From: Pseudomonas sp. C2B4
GTDB lineage: Bacteria; Pseudomonadota; Gammaproteobacteria; Pseudomonadales; Pseudomonadaceae
DNA: 64,000 bases
Assembly: GCF_013359695.1 (NCBI RefSeq)
Contig: NZ_JABFMU010000020.1
Coordinates: 31,490 to 95,489 of the forward strand
Direction: 5' to 3'
A program made the position numbers and the translations under genes. Under the pieces are notes generated by a model. That model saw only the letters and a program-made list of their open reading frames with translations. It ran no database searches and had not been told where the DNA came from. Shown here in pieces: positions 33,401 to 42,775 of the stretch (positions are counted from its first letter, which is position 1; each line of letters opens with the position of its first letter).

Positions 33401-34606
33401 TCAGGCCTGTTGCAGTGCTTTGGCGGTCACGACTCGACGCCATATCAACCGGCCCACGGTGATCAGCCAGTTGAGCGAGGCGACCGCGAGCACCGTGAGC
33501 AGCAGCGTTGCCATCCCTTGCTCGACGATGATTTTCCCGGCGAGCAACGGAAAGCCAAACACACCAATGAAGTACGAGAGGCTGAACAGCAACAGGGATT
33601 GCGCCGTGGTGCCGATTGGCGCCTCGTTGGCCGCCAGGCCGTTGATCACCGAGTACGTCAGCCCGTAACCAACCCCGAGCATCACTGCGGCGAGCACATA
33701 GCTGAAGCCGTCGTCGACCACGAAGCCGAACATCAGGATCGAGCCCATCATCACGCCCGACAGCAGACACGATGCACGCAACGGATCGCGCTTGACCACG
33801 ATGCCGGCGATCAGCATGCGACTGCTGATTGCGGCGCTCATGAATCCGAGAAAGAACAATGAATAGTCGAGCGAGTGTGCTGCGGCGTAGCTGGTCTGGA
33901 AACTTGACAGACCACCGAACACACAACCGCCGAGGCCGACCATGATGATCGGAAATACCGCCCGGGACGACAGCACCTGTGAGGCGGCCCGCCAGGAAAT
34001 CCGCGACACCGCCGTCGATTGCACCGAGGCGCTGTTCAGTTGTCGATTCAGTCGCCAGAACAGCAGAACTCCGATCAGGCTGGCCGCTGCGGCGAGGTAA
34101 AACGCCGCCGTCACCGGATAGCCCAAAGCGCTCGCAGCGCGCCCCAACAAGGGACCGCTGCCGATCCCGGTCATCATGCTGCCCGACAGCAGGGCAAAGT
34201 ATTTCGCGCGCTGCGCAGGTGTGACCAGGCTCGCCACGATGATCGGCCCCAAGGTGTAGAACACCCCCCAGCCCAATCCCAGCAGCAGACCGAAAAACAG
34301 CAGCAGATGACCGAAGCCCGGTGTCATCGCAAAGCCCAGGCTGGCGGCCACCAGCAAGAGGCCGAACAGCGCCACCGAACGGGCTGCGCCGAGCAGGTCG
34401 GACAGGTGTCCGGAGACAATCACCGCGACAAAAGTGCTGAGCATCGCTGCTGAAATCACGCTGCCGGCATCGTGCTCGTTCCCCCCGCGCGAACCGATCA
34501 GCAGCGACAGCAAAAAGGTCGAACCATAGGACAGCGAGAGCAAGTAGCTGGCCAGGCAAAACAGGCCGAACAACTTGCCGGAGACGGGGGATGTTGCGGT
34601 AGACAT
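33401..34606 (-). CDS. MFS transporter
   Basis: Major facilitator superfamily membrane protein of 401 aa with about 12 predicted helices; the loop 2-3 motif is degenerate (GHLSDLLGAARSVALFG). The start MSTATSPVSGKLFGLF at 34606 has AAGGAA upstream; a 12-residue extension lacks a ribosome binding site. It shows no marker for its substrate and has no linked enzyme gene, so it could be an exporter or an uptake protein. Confidence 0.85.
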   Translation of the reverse strand: MSTATSPVSGKLFGLFCLASYLLSLSYGSTFLLSLLIGSRGGNEHDAGSVISAAMLSTFVAVIVSGHLSDLLGAARSVALFGLLLVAASLGFAMTPGFGHLLLFFGLLLGLGWGVFYTLGPIIVASLVTPAQRAKYFALLSGSMMTGIGSGPLLGRAASALGYPVTAAFYLAAAASLIGVLLFWRLNRQLNSASVQSTAVSRISWRAASQVLSSRAVFPIIMVGLGGCVFGGLSSFQTSYAAAHSLDYSLFFLGFMSAAISSRMLIAGIVVKRDPLRASCLLSGVMMGSILMFGFVVDDGFSYVLAAVMLGVGYGLTYSVINGLAANEAPIGTTAQSLLLFSLSYFIGVFGFPLLAGKIIVEQGMATLLLTVLAVASLNWLITVGRLIWRRVVTAKALQQA

Positions 34607-34727
34607 GACGCGGTTCCTTGACCTGATAAATGCGCAGGTCATCTATCTATCACGTCAGGCGTTTATGTTAGGTCCGAGCTTCGCGATTTCAGGGTTAGCG
34701 CAGGCCGGAGTAAAGCCGAATCGACCC

Positions 34728-34827
34728 TGTAGGAGCGAGCCTGCTCGCGATCGTCGTCAACGATAACGCGGGCATTCAGAATGAACGCAGTGGCCTGAGG
34801 TTCATCGCGAGCAGGCTCGCTCCTACA
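34728..34827. repeat. REPIN, type A variant (TGTAGGAGCGAGC)
   Basis: Arms read TGTAGGAGCGAGCCTGCTCG and complement, with TA in place of TG; a similar variant lies at 60158. It lies in the 293-bp gap between the divergent MFS and GNAT genes, where nothing else is evident. Confidence 0.88.
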
Positions 34828-34899
34828 GGGGCAATGCCTCTCGCCACAAGCCCTGCGCCGACTTAGTATGGCGTTTTCCACTTCTGACAAGGCACGTCC

Positions 34900-35382
34900 A
34901 TGACCGTCGAAATCCGCCCGGCGACCCCCAGTGATGCCCCGCAAATTCTCGCGTTCATCACAGAACTGGCCGACTACGAACGTGCTCGCCACGAAGTCAT
35001 CGCCAGCGTGGCCGACATCGAGCGCAGCCTGTTCAGTGAAGGTGCCACTGCCCACGGCTTGATCTGCCTGCGCGATGGCGTGGCGATCGGATTTGCCGTG
35101 TTCTTCTTCAGTTACTCCACGTGGCTTGGCAGCAACTGCCTGTACCTCGAAGACCTCTACATCACCCCCGAACAGCGCGGTGGCGGGGCGGGCAAGACCT
35201 TGCTGCGGCATCTGGCCAAGATCGCCTGCGCTAATGACTGCGGGCGCTTCGAGTGGAGCGTGCTGGAGTGGAACACGCCGGCCATCGAATTCTACAAATC
35301 CCTGGGGGCGCAGCCGCAGGAAGAGTGGGTTCGCTATCGAATGGATGGCAAGGTGTTGCGCGAGTTCGCCGAGGGTAATTAA
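34900..35382 (+). CDS. GNAT family N-acetyltransferase
   Basis: 160-aa acetyltransferase. The acetyl-CoA pyrophosphate loop is visible as EQRGGGAGKTLLRHL (Q/RxxGxG/A), and the preceding strand reads LYLEDLYI. The C-terminal WNTPAIEFYKSLGA is typical of the diamine/thialysine acetyltransferase branch, so a polyamine or amino acid analogue is a reasonable guess for the acceptor. It ends at a terminator-like REP. Confidence 0.85.
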   Translation: MTVEIRPATPSDAPQILAFITELADYERARHEVIASVADIERSLFSEGATAHGLICLRDGVAIGFAVFFFSYSTWLGSNCLYLEDLYITPEQRGGGAGKTLLRHLAKIACANDCGRFEWSVLEWNTPAIEFYKSLGAQPQEEWVRYRMDGKVLREFAEGN

Positions 35383-35390
35383 CCGGCCCC

Positions 35391-35470
35391 AAAAAAGATC
35401 GCAGCCTTCGGCAGCTCCTACAGGGGAAAAGTACCTCTGCAAGAGCTGCCAAAGACTGCGATCTTTTTTT
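35391..35470. repeat. Palindromic repeat doubling as a bidirectional terminator
   Basis: AAAAAAGATCGCAGCCTTCG and the reverse complement of its arm (CAAAGACTGCGATCTTTTTT) enclose a short spacer. This is a different repeat family from the REPINs A and B. A-run and T-run ends make it a likely terminator for the GNAT gene. Confidence 0.8.
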
Positions 35471-35480
35471 GTCTTTGTCC

Positions 35481-35536
35481 CAATATATGGGAGCGATATT
35501 TATATATTGAGATTTTCCTTCGTCCAGGTTTATAGT
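35481..35536 (+). promoter_or_regulatory. dgoK promoter and operator (twin of the SDR promoter)
   Basis: TTGAGA (35507-35512) and TATAGT (35531-35536) with an 18-bp spacer. An inverted repeat, CAATATAT (35481-35488) and ATATATTG (35502-35509), overlaps the -35. The layout and much of the sequence repeat at 22948-23002. Confidence 0.75.
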
Positions 35537-35575
35537 CCGCCTCACTCACTGCCAAAAAACAGAACAGGTGAAGCG

Positions 35576-36574
35576 ATGCTGGCGCAATTGATCGCGCTCG
35601 ATTGGGGGACAACCTCATTACGTGCTTACAAACTTGCCGCGGGTGGCCAGGTACTCGAACAGCGTTCGCTGTCGTCGGGGATCATGCAGCTGCCCAAGGT
35701 GCCGCGAATCATCGCCGGTCGCGAATGCGCCGACGGTTTTGAACTGGCCTTCGATGAGGCCTGCGGTGACTGGCTCGACGCCCAGCCCGATTTGCCGGTG
35801 ATTGCCTGCGGCATGGTCGGCAGTGCCCAGGGCTGGCGCGAAGCGACCTACCGCGATACCCCGGCGAACGTCGCCAGTCTCGGAACCTCCCTGCAAACCG
35901 TGCGCAGCCTTCGCGGCGTCGACGTGCACATCGTGCCGGGGGTGATTCAACGTTCACGCCTGCCCAATGTGATGCGCGGCGAAGAAACCCAAGTGCTCGG
36001 CGTGTTGCAAACCCTGTCGGAAGAGGCGGGCGCGGATCTGCTGATCGGCCTGCCGGGCAGCCATTCGAAATGGGTGGAGGTGGCCTACGGCTGCATCGTC
36101 CACTTCGATACCTTCATGACCGGCGAAATCTTCGCCGTGCTCAGCGAACACAGCATTTTGGGGCGCACTCAGCAGCGCGGCGGTTCGTTCGATAGCGATG
36201 CCTTCGATCGCGGCGTGCAGGTCGCACTATCGACGGCCGGTGAAATCGGCGTGCTGTCGACCCTGTTCAGTTCCCGCAGCCTGGGGTTGACCGGCGAACT
36301 GAGCGCGACGGCGCAGGCGGATTACCTGTCCGGCCTGTTGATCGGCCATGAACTGGCGGCGCTGGCCAATGTGCAGCGACGCCGACGCAACAGCGCGAAC
36401 CTGCCTTCGATCGTCCTGATCGGCAACGCCCAACTGTGCAACCGCTACAGCCGGGCGCTCGACGCCTGCGGATTTGCCCGGGTGACCCTGGCCGAGCAGG
36501 CCACCGAACGCGGGTTGTGGCAATTGGCGGTCGCCGCCGGACTGATCACTGAAACCTCGTCCCATTCATCCTGA
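35576..36574 (+). CDS. dgoK: 2-dehydro-3-deoxygalactonokinase
   Basis: Phosphorylates 2-keto-3-deoxy-galactonate with ATP in the DeLey-Doudoroff pathway. The 332-aa protein starts MLAQLIALDWGTTSLRAY, the phosphate-binding motif of the DgoK family; GLPGSHSKW and FMTGEIFAVL are further family motifs. AACAGGTGAAGCG precedes the ATG at 35576. It is the first gene of the dgoKAD operon. Confidence 0.94.
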   Translation: MLAQLIALDWGTTSLRAYKLAAGGQVLEQRSLSSGIMQLPKVPRIIAGRECADGFELAFDEACGDWLDAQPDLPVIACGMVGSAQGWREATYRDTPANVASLGTSLQTVRSLRGVDVHIVPGVIQRSRLPNVMRGEETQVLGVLQTLSEEAGADLLIGLPGSHSKWVEVAYGCIVHFDTFMTGEIFAVLSEHSILGRTQQRGGSFDSDAFDRGVQVALSTAGEIGVLSTLFSSRSLGLTGELSATAQADYLSGLLIGHELAALANVQRRRRNSANLPSIVLIGNAQLCNRYSRALDACGFARVTLAEQATERGLWQLAVAAGLITETSSHSS

Positions 36575-36587
36575 CTGGAGTCCTGAC

Positions 36588-37208
36588 ATGCTCAAACAAG
36601 CACTGGCGCAAAACGGCCTGATCGCGATCCTGCGCGGCCTGCGTCCGCAAGAGGCAGCCGCCATCGGAGAAGTCCTGTACTCCGCCGGATTTCGCGTCAT
36701 CGAGGTGCCGCTCAATTCCCCCGAGCCGTACGAAAGCATCCGCATCATGCGCAGCACCTTGCCCGCCGATTGCCTGATCGGTGCGGGCACGGTGTTGACA
36801 CCTGAACAGGTCGAGCAGGTGAAGGCCGCCGGTGGTCAGGTGATCGTCATGCCCCACAGCGATCCCAAAGTTTTGCGCGCGGCGAAAGCGGCCGGCCTGT
36901 ACCTGTCACCCGGTGTCGCCACGCCAACCGAGGCCTTCGCGGCACTGGCCGAGGGCGCCGATGTGCTGAAGATGTTCCCCGCCGAGCAGATGGGCCCGGC
37001 GGTCGTCAAAGCCTGGCTCGCGGTGTTGCCGGCGGGAACGATTCTGGCGCCGGTCGGCGGCATCACACCGGACAACATGCAGGTGTTCATCGATGCTGGC
37101 GTCAAGGGTTTCGGCCTCGGCTCCGGCCTGTTCAAACCGGGCATGACGCCTGAGCAAGTGGCGGCCAATGCCAGGGCCTACGTGGCTGCCTGGAAAGCCC
37201 TTCGCTAA
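36588..37208 (+). CDS. dgoA: 2-dehydro-3-deoxy-6-phosphogalactonate aldolase
   Basis: Class I aldolase that splits 2-keto-3-deoxy-6-phosphogalactonate into pyruvate and glyceraldehyde 3-phosphate. The 206-aa protein has Schiff-base Lys128 in [10 protein letters not shown] and acid/base Glu39 in [10 protein letters not shown], as in E. coli DgoA, and GAGTVL. It lies 13 bp after dgoK. The Leu-Asn-Ser stretch after Glu39 favours the galactose-series enzyme over the KDPG aldolase Eda. Confidence 0.94.
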   Translation: MLKQALAQNGLIAILRGLRPQEAAAIGEVLYSAGFRVIEVPLNSPEPYESIRIMRSTLPADCLIGAGTVLTPEQVEQVKAAGGQVIVMPHSDPKVLRAAKAAGLYLSPGVATPTEAFAALAEGADVLKMFPAEQMGPAVVKAWLAVLPAGTILAPVGGITPDNMQVFIDAGVKGFGLGSGLFKPGMTPEQVAANARAYVAAWKALR

Positions 37209-37255
37209 GACTTTTTGGCGCTGCGAGCGCTGCATCCAACAAGAGAGACAAGAAG

Positions 37256-38404
37256 ATGAAAATCACCAAACTGACCACCTTCATCGTTCCGCCGCGCTGG
37301 TGCTTCCTCAAGGTCGAAACCGACGAAGGCGTCACCGGTTGGGGCGAGCCTGTGGTCGAAGGCCGCGCCCACACTGTGGCCGCCGCCGTTGAGGAATTGT
37401 CCGACTACCTGATCGGCAAAGACCCACGCAACATCGAAGACATCTGGACCGTGCTTTACCGGGGCGGCTTCTATCGTGGCGGTGCGATCCACATGAGCGC
37501 CCTGGCCGGTATCGACCAGGCGTTGTGGGACATCAAGGGCAAGGCGTTGGGTGTGTCGGTCAGCGATCTGCTGGGCGGTCAGGTGCGGGACAAAATTCGC
37601 GTGTATTCCTGGATCGGCGGCGACCGCCCGGCTGACACCGCACGGGCGGCAAAGGAAGCGGTCAGCCGGGGTTTCACCGCAGTGAAGATGAACGGCACCG
37701 AAGAATTGCAGTTCCTCGATACCTTCGAAAAAGTCGACCTGGCCCTGGCCAACGTTGCCGCCGTGCGTGACGCGGTGGGCCCGAACGTCGGCATCGGCGT
37801 GGACTTCCATGGCCGGGTGCACAAGCCGATGGCCAAGGTGCTGATGAAGGAACTCGACCCCTACAAGCTGATGTTCATCGAAGAGCCGGTGCTCAGCGAA
37901 AACTACGAAGCGCTGAAGGAACTGGCACCGCTGACCAGCACGCCGATTGCCCTCGGTGAGCGCCTGTTCTCGCGCTGGGATTTCAAGCGCGTGCTCAGCG
38001 AAGGCTACGTCGACATCATCCAGCCTGATGCCTCCCACGCCGGCGGCATCACCGAAACCCGCAAGATCGCCAACATGGCCGAAGCCTATGACGTGGCGCT
38101 GGCCCTGCATTGCCCGCTGGGTCCGATTGCCCTGGCGGCGTGCCTGCAACTGGACGCGGCCTGCTACAACGCGTTCATCCAGGAGCAGAGCCTGGGCATC
38201 CACTACAACGAGAGCAACGACCTGCTCGACTACGTGAAAGACCCTCGAGTGTTCGACTACGACAAGGGCTTCGTGAAGATCCCGAATGGCCCGGGCCTGG
38301 GCATCGAGATCAACGAGGAATACGTCATCGAGCGCGCCGCCGTCGGCCACCGCTGGCGCAACCCGATCTGGCGCCATGCCGATGGCAGTTTTGCCGAGTG
38401 GTGA
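37256..38404 (+). CDS. dgoD: D-galactonate dehydratase
   Basis: Enolase-superfamily enzyme that dehydrates D-galactonate to 2-keto-3-deoxygalactonate. The 382-aa protein has the same length as E. coli DgoD and retains its active-site positions: Asp183 and His185 in VDFHGRVH, Glu209 in FIEEPVL, Glu235 in LGERLF, and His285 in ALHCPLGP. It lies 47 bp after dgoA. A REPIN separates it from the transporter. Confidence 0.96.
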   Translation: MKITKLTTFIVPPRWCFLKVETDEGVTGWGEPVVEGRAHTVAAAVEELSDYLIGKDPRNIEDIWTVLYRGGFYRGGAIHMSALAGIDQALWDIKGKALGVSVSDLLGGQVRDKIRVYSWIGGDRPADTARAAKEAVSRGFTAVKMNGTEELQFLDTFEKVDLALANVAAVRDAVGPNVGIGVDFHGRVHKPMAKVLMKELDPYKLMFIEEPVLSENYEALKELAPLTSTPIALGERLFSRWDFKRVLSEGYVDIIQPDASHAGGITETRKIANMAEAYDVALALHCPLGPIALAACLQLDAACYNAFIQEQSLGIHYNESNDLLDYVKDPRVFDYDKGFVKIPNGPGLGIEINEEYVIERAAVGHRWRNPIWRHADGSFAEW

Positions 38405-38431
38405 TCACTCCCTGATTCAACACTGAACCCC

Positions 38432-38521
38432 TGTGGGAGCGAGCCTGCTCGCGAAGAGGGCATCACATTCAACATGGATGTCGCCTGATACACCGCCTTC
38501 GCGAGCAGGCTCGCTCCCACA
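38432..38521. repeat. REPIN, type A, inside the dgo gene cluster
   Basis: Paired REP units lie between dgoD and the transporter gene. They could lower transporter expression by forming a stem in the mRNA. Confidence 0.9.
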
Positions 38522-38578
38522 AAGGGCCAGTCCCCGTCTTTAGACCGACCTCAATAAACATAACAAGAGGCACCCCCC

Positions 38579-39889
38579 ATGCAACCGCAAACCCTCACCG
38601 GGCAGGCGTCTTTGGTGACGCCCAGCCGCAAGCGGTTTTTCATCATGGTCCTGCTGTTCATCACCGTGGTGATCAACTACCTGGACCGCAGCAACCTGTC
38701 GATTGCCGCCCCGGCGCTGACCAGCGACCTGGGCATCGACCCGATTCACGTTGGCCTGATCTTTTCCGCGTTCGGCTGGACCTACGCCGCCATGCAGATT
38801 CCCGGTGGCTGGCTGGTGGACCGGGTGCCGCCGCGCATCCTGTACACCGCTGCACTGCTGCTGTGGTCGATCGCCACGGTGATGCTCGGCTTCGCCGCCA
38901 GTTTCATCGCGCTGTTCGTGCTGCGCATGGCGGTCGGTGCCCTGGAAGCCCCGGCGTATCCGATCAACAGCCGTGTGGTGACCACCTGGTTCCCCGAGCG
39001 CGAACGTGCCACGGCCATCGGTTTCTACACCTCCGGGCAGTTTGTCGGCCTGGCGTTCCTGACGCCGGTCCTGGCCTGGTTGCAGCATCAATACGGCTGG
39101 CACATGGTGTTCGTCAGCACCGGTGCGGTGGGCATTCTCTGGGCCGTGATCTGGTACGCGGTGTATCGCGAACCCCGGGACTTCAAAGGTGCCAACGACG
39201 CCGAAATCGAGCTGATCCGCGAAGGCGGCGGACTGGTGGACATCCAGTCGGAACAAGCCAAGGTCAAAGCCAAATTCAGCTGGAGCGACCTCGGGATAGT
39301 CCTGACCAAGCGCAAGCTCTGGGGCATCTACCTCGGCCAGTTCTGCCTCAACTCGACGCTGTGGTTTTTCCTGACATGGTTCCCGACCTACCTGGTGAAA
39401 TATCGCGGCATGGACTTCATCAAATCCGGGTTGCTGGCATCACTGCCGTTTCTGGCTGCCTTCGTGGGTGTGCTCTGCTCAGGGTTCTTCTCGGACTTTT
39501 TGATCCGTCGTGGCTACACGGTAGGTTTCGCCCGCAAGTTGCCGATCATCAGTGGCCTGCTGATTTCCACGTCGATCATCGGCGCCAACTTCGTTGAGTC
39601 GACGCCGCTGGTGATTGCCTTCCTCGCGCTGGCCTTCTTCGGCAATGGCCTGGCGTCGATCACCTGGTCGCTGGTGTCAACCCTGGCGCCGGCGCGCTTG
39701 CTGGGTCTGACCGGCGGGGTGTTCAACTTCATCGGCAACCTGTCGGCCATCGCCACGCCCATCGTCATCGGCTTCCTCGCCACGGGTGATTCCTTTGCTC
39801 CGGCGATCACCTATATCTCGGTTCTGGCGTTGATCGGCGCGCTTTCCTACATCCTGTTGGTGGGCAAGGTCGAGCGGATCAAGTTGTAG
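38579..39889 (+). CDS. dgoT: MFS D-galactonate transporter
   Basis: Anion:cation symporter family (ACS) MFS protein of 436 aa with 12 helices. The first helix region NYLDRSNLSIAAPAL and the GGWLVDRVPPR loop are typical of hexonate transporters such as DgoT and GudP. Position after dgoKAD makes D-galactonate the likely substrate. Other sugar acids are possible. Confidence 0.85.
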   Translation: MQPQTLTGQASLVTPSRKRFFIMVLLFITVVINYLDRSNLSIAAPALTSDLGIDPIHVGLIFSAFGWTYAAMQIPGGWLVDRVPPRILYTAALLLWSIATVMLGFAASFIALFVLRMAVGALEAPAYPINSRVVTTWFPERERATAIGFYTSGQFVGLAFLTPVLAWLQHQYGWHMVFVSTGAVGILWAVIWYAVYREPRDFKGANDAEIELIREGGGLVDIQSEQAKVKAKFSWSDLGIVLTKRKLWGIYLGQFCLNSTLWFFLTWFPTYLVKYRGMDFIKSGLLASLPFLAAFVGVLCSGFFSDFLIRRGYTVGFARKLPIISGLLISTSIIGANFVESTPLVIAFLALAFFGNGLASITWSLVSTLAPARLLGLTGGVFNFIGNLSAIATPIVIGFLATGDSFAPAITYISVLALIGALSYILLVGKVERIKL

Positions 39890-39949
39890 TCGTGGCACAC
39901 GGGCGACCATAATGCCGCCCGTTCACTCGCTCAACGGTAAAGGCTGGAT

Positions 39950-40753
39950 ATGCAGGAAGACGCCCCAAAAATCGCCAAGGACGCCGCGCCGACCGGCACC
40001 CAGACACTGCTTCGCGGGCTGGGTGTGGTTCAAGCCGTGGCCAGTGGCGCCCGCGATCTCAAGGAAATCGCCCGGCTGATCGGCACCACGCGCAGCACCA
40101 CCCATCGTCTGGCCAGTTGCCTGGTGGATGAGCGTTATCTGCGGGTGGTGCCGCAAGTCGGTTACCTGTTGGGGCCGAAGCTGATCGAGCTGGGGTTTCA
40201 GGCGCGCGAAGAGTTGCCGCTGGTGACGCTGGCCGGGCCGTATCTGGATGAACTGTCGGCGTTGACCGGCGACACCATCCACCTGGCGATCCGCGAGGGC
40301 GACGAAGTGCTGTACCTGCACAAGAATCCGGGGCGCAACGGTCCGGAAATGCGCTCGCGGGTCGGCCATCGCATGCCGTTGGCGCGCACCGGGATTGGCA
40401 AGGCGCTGATGCTCGACGACACGCCGCAGGAGTGGCAACGGCTGTACGAAATCAGCCTGCCTGCCGGTGGGAAAAATCAGTTCTGGCCCCAACACCCGGA
40501 GCAATCCTGGGAACAGTTCCAGCAGCGCATGCTGGAATACGTGGCCGGTGGCTACGCCTTCGACCTGGAAGACAATGAGCCGTCGATCCGTTGCGTGGCG
40601 GCGCCGATCCGCGATGCCAGCAAACGTATCGTCGCCGGTATCAGCATTGCCAGTACCGTACCGTACATGCCACTGGAAAAAATGGCCGAGCTGATTCCCC
40701 TGATCAAAGGGGTTACGACCCGGTTGTCGGCGGAGTTGGGTTTGAAGGTATAA
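39950..40753 (+). CDS. IclR family transcriptional regulator
   Basis: DNA-binding regulator of 267 aa with an N-terminal winged helix-turn-helix (LKEIARLIGTTRSTTHRLASC, read in parts) and a C-terminal IclR effector domain (GDTIHLAIREGDEVLYLHK ... AAPIRDASKRIVAGISIAS). It closes the dgo cluster. It is a candidate to bind the AT-rich operator shared by the dgoK and SDR promoters; this is inferred from context. A fair alternative for that role is the FadR-type regulator at 21218. Confidence 0.88.
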   Translation: MQEDAPKIAKDAAPTGTQTLLRGLGVVQAVASGARDLKEIARLIGTTRSTTHRLASCLVDERYLRVVPQVGYLLGPKLIELGFQAREELPLVTLAGPYLDELSALTGDTIHLAIREGDEVLYLHKNPGRNGPEMRSRVGHRMPLARTGIGKALMLDDTPQEWQRLYEISLPAGGKNQFWPQHPEQSWEQFQQRMLEYVAGGYAFDLEDNEPSIRCVAAPIRDASKRIVAGISIASTVPYMPLEKMAELIPLIKGVTTRLSAELGLKV

Positions 40754-40800
40754 GACGCGAAGGTTTGATCAGGCGCTAATGCGTCTTCCATTACACCGCT

Positions 40801-40826
40801 TTCGCGAGCAGGCTCGCTCCCACTAG
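40801..40826. repeat. Solitary REP unit, type A
   Basis: A single half of a REPIN, TTCGCGAGCAGGCTCGCTCC, without its inverted partner. It lies between the convergent IclR gene and the small secreted protein. Confidence 0.8.
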
Positions 40827-40839
40827 GGAGCAAGGCCTA

Positions 40840-41115
40840 TCAGGTTTCGGCCTTCTTCTCAGCCACACCCAGCTCTTTCAGGCGCTGATCGATCAACTGG
40901 CATTTATCCGGCAGATCCTTGGAAGCCGTCCCCAAGTCCATCTTCTGCAGCTCGTCGTTGATTTCCTTGGCCTTGGCCGGGTTCTGCTCGGTGAGCCGGG
41001 TGACTTCCTTGGCCAACTGTTCACGTTTGACGGTGGCTTCCTCAGGCGTACAGGCCCAGGCGGGCAGGGCGCAGGCGAGGGTGGTAGCGAGGGTGAGCTT
41101 CAGCAGGGTTTTCAT
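40840..41115 (-). CDS. Small secreted protein, helical
   Basis: 91-aa protein with a signal peptide (MKTLLKLTLATTLACALPAWA) and a Lys/Glu-rich helical mature part with Cys residues in ACTPEEATVK and DKCQLIDQ, which could form one disulfide in the periplasm. GAGGCCTGACCG precedes the ATG. No family with a known function is recognised. Confidence 0.75.
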   Translation of the reverse strand: MKTLLKLTLATTLACALPAWACTPEEATVKREQLAKEVTRLTEQNPAKAKEINDELQKMDLGTASKDLPDKCQLIDQRLKELGVAEKKAET

Positions 41116-41235
41116 CGGTCAGGCCTCGGTTCCGGTTAAGGCGGGTTAATCGGTTGAGGGCCCAAGGGCTGAAAAAGTTCAGACAGATAAATTGGCCTGG
41201 GCTGAAGCTATGTCTCAAAAACGCCGCCAACCTAC

Positions 41236-41324
41236 GGTGGGAGCGAGCCTGCTCGCGAAAGCGATCTGCCAGTCAACATCATACTGACTGAGCCACCGCC
41301 TTCGCGAGCAGGCTCGCTCCCACA
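41236..41324. repeat. REPIN, type A
   Basis: Paired inverted REP units around a 40-nt spacer. It separates the small secreted protein from the DUF899 gene. Confidence 0.9.
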
Positions 41325-41346
41325 AAGGGCCTGCGGTGCGCCCAGG

Positions 41347-42081
41347 TCAACCGCCATGACAGCAACTGGATTTCACCGCGTCCTCATACTTGTCGTGATG
41401 CCTTACCCACTCCATGATTTCCTCTTCATTGCGTCCTTTGGGCGTCAGGTCGAGGTAGTTGTAGGCGCCAACCAGCAGATCCAGGCCACGAGCATAAGTG
41501 GAGTACGTGTGGAAAATCTCACCAGCTTCATCGCGATAAAACACACTGAGCCCCGGGAGTTCTTCTTCTGATCCGTCGGTCTTTTCGTAGTTGTAGGTGG
41601 CCTTGCCAGCGGCGACGTCTTCGGCTCGGGCCGTGACGCCGAAGTCGTAGTTGAAATCGCAGCCCTCGGATGACACCCAATCGAATGTCCAGCCCATGCG
41701 CCGTTTGAAGGCCTGGAATTCGGCGAACGGTGCGTGGGAAACCGCCACAACAGCCACGTCGTGATGGGCAAGATGCTGATTGGCACCGTCGATATGGTCG
41801 GACAGGAACGAGCAACCGGGGCAGCCTTCGTCCCAGCCTTCGGCAAACATGAAGTGGTAGATGACCAGTTGGCTGCGGCCGCGGAAGAGGTCGGCGAGTT
41901 TCAGCTCGCCTGTCGGCCCCTGGAAATGGTAGTCCTTGTCGATTTTCACCCAGGGCAGGGCGCGGCGTTCGGCGCTGAGTTTGTCCCGTTCCCGAGTGAA
42001 CGCTTTTTCGTGGGCCAGATGTTGTTTACGGGCGGCGAGCCATTCTTCCCGGGATACGACGGGATGATTCTGAAGGTTCAT
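41347..42081 (-). CDS. DUF899 family thioredoxin-like protein
   Basis: 244-aa protein of the DUF899 family, which has a thioredoxin-like fold. The core includes YHFMFAEGWDEGCPGCSF with a CPGC motif, and FYRDEAGEIFHTYSTYARG. No signal peptide. The start at 42081 follows AGGAG; the 13-residue upstream extension is not needed. The C-terminus ends SSCCHGG. The physiological role is not known. Confidence 0.87.
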   Translation of the reverse strand: MNLQNHPVVSREEWLAARKQHLAHEKAFTRERDKLSAERRALPWVKIDKDYHFQGPTGELKLADLFRGRSQLVIYHFMFAEGWDEGCPGCSFLSDHIDGANQHLAHHDVAVVAVSHAPFAEFQAFKRRMGWTFDWVSSEGCDFNYDFGVTARAEDVAAGKATYNYEKTDGSEEELPGLSVFYRDEAGEIFHTYSTYARGLDLLVGAYNYLDLTPKGRNEEEIMEWVRHHDKYEDAVKSSCCHGG

Positions 42082-42159
42082 AGTGATTTCTCCTGCGTAG
42101 GGCTGGGAGGTGACTTTCACAGCCTAGTCGTTTGGCCCCTGCGCAATTCGACATGCCGC

Positions 42160-42203
42160 CGGTCGGTAGCGATAAAGAAAACGAGCTGAACGGCTACCGA
42201 CCG
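42160..42203. repeat. Perfect 11-bp inverted repeat between divergent genes
   Basis: CGGTCGGTAGC (42160-42170) and GCTACCGACCG (42193-42203) are perfectly complementary with a 22-nt gap. The site lies between the divergent DUF899 and hypothetical genes and could be an operator. Confidence 0.65.
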
Positions 42204-42260
42204 TGCAGGTCACAACTTGAGAAGGCCTTCCCAATCACGGGCACCGGAGGTTGAATCAGG

Positions 42261-42650
42261 ATGACGACTTACAACTGGGATTTGATTGAACACTTGTTGC
42301 ACGAAGTGCAGAACGGTGCAGCCCACTTCACGCCACGCCCTTTTGCGGAACAATACGCGGCGCAGAAAGCGGCACAAGGCGAGGAAACTGAAAACCTCGA
42401 CCATCTGAAAACAGTGGCCGGTGAGTACGAAAAGTTACTGTTGCTGCGTGGCTATATCGAGCCTCGGCCCGAAGAGCAGGGCGGCACGGGTGCAAACTAT
42501 ATTCTGACCCTGCGAGGTTCGAGGTTGTTGAGCCTGATCGACAGCAGTATTCCCGGTAATGACCATCCGCGTCAGGTGCTGGATGAGCAGGACGATGCAC
42601 TGGAGGAGCTGACGTTTGATGAGGTGGCCTCGAAGGCGCAGATTGCTTGA
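42261..42650 (+). CDS. Hypothetical cytosolic protein, winged-helix-like
   Basis: 129-aa protein (MTTYNWDLIEHLLHEVQNGA) without a signal peptide. The middle part, with DHLKTVAGEYEKLLLLRGYI and YILTLRGSRLL, resembles a winged-helix domain of the kind found in small regulators (DUF2513-like), but I cannot name the family. The acidic tail ends EELTFDEVASKAQIA. Confidence 0.7.
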   Translation: MTTYNWDLIEHLLHEVQNGAAHFTPRPFAEQYAAQKAAQGEETENLDHLKTVAGEYEKLLLLRGYIEPRPEEQGGTGANYILTLRGSRLLSLIDSSIPGNDHPRQVLDEQDDALEELTFDEVASKAQIA

Positions 42651-42668
42651 GTTATCCACGCCTCCCTT

Positions 42669-42758
42669 TGTGGGAGCGAGCCTGCTCGCGAATACGGTTT
42701 CTCAGCCAATGCATCTCTCGACTGACCCACCGCATTAGCGAGCAGGCTCGCTCCCACA
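42669..42758. repeat. REPIN, type A
   Basis: Paired inverted REP units; the right unit has a single change (ATTAGCGAGCAGG). It lies between convergent genes. Confidence 0.9.
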
Positions 42759-42775
42759 AAGTATGCGCATTGCCA

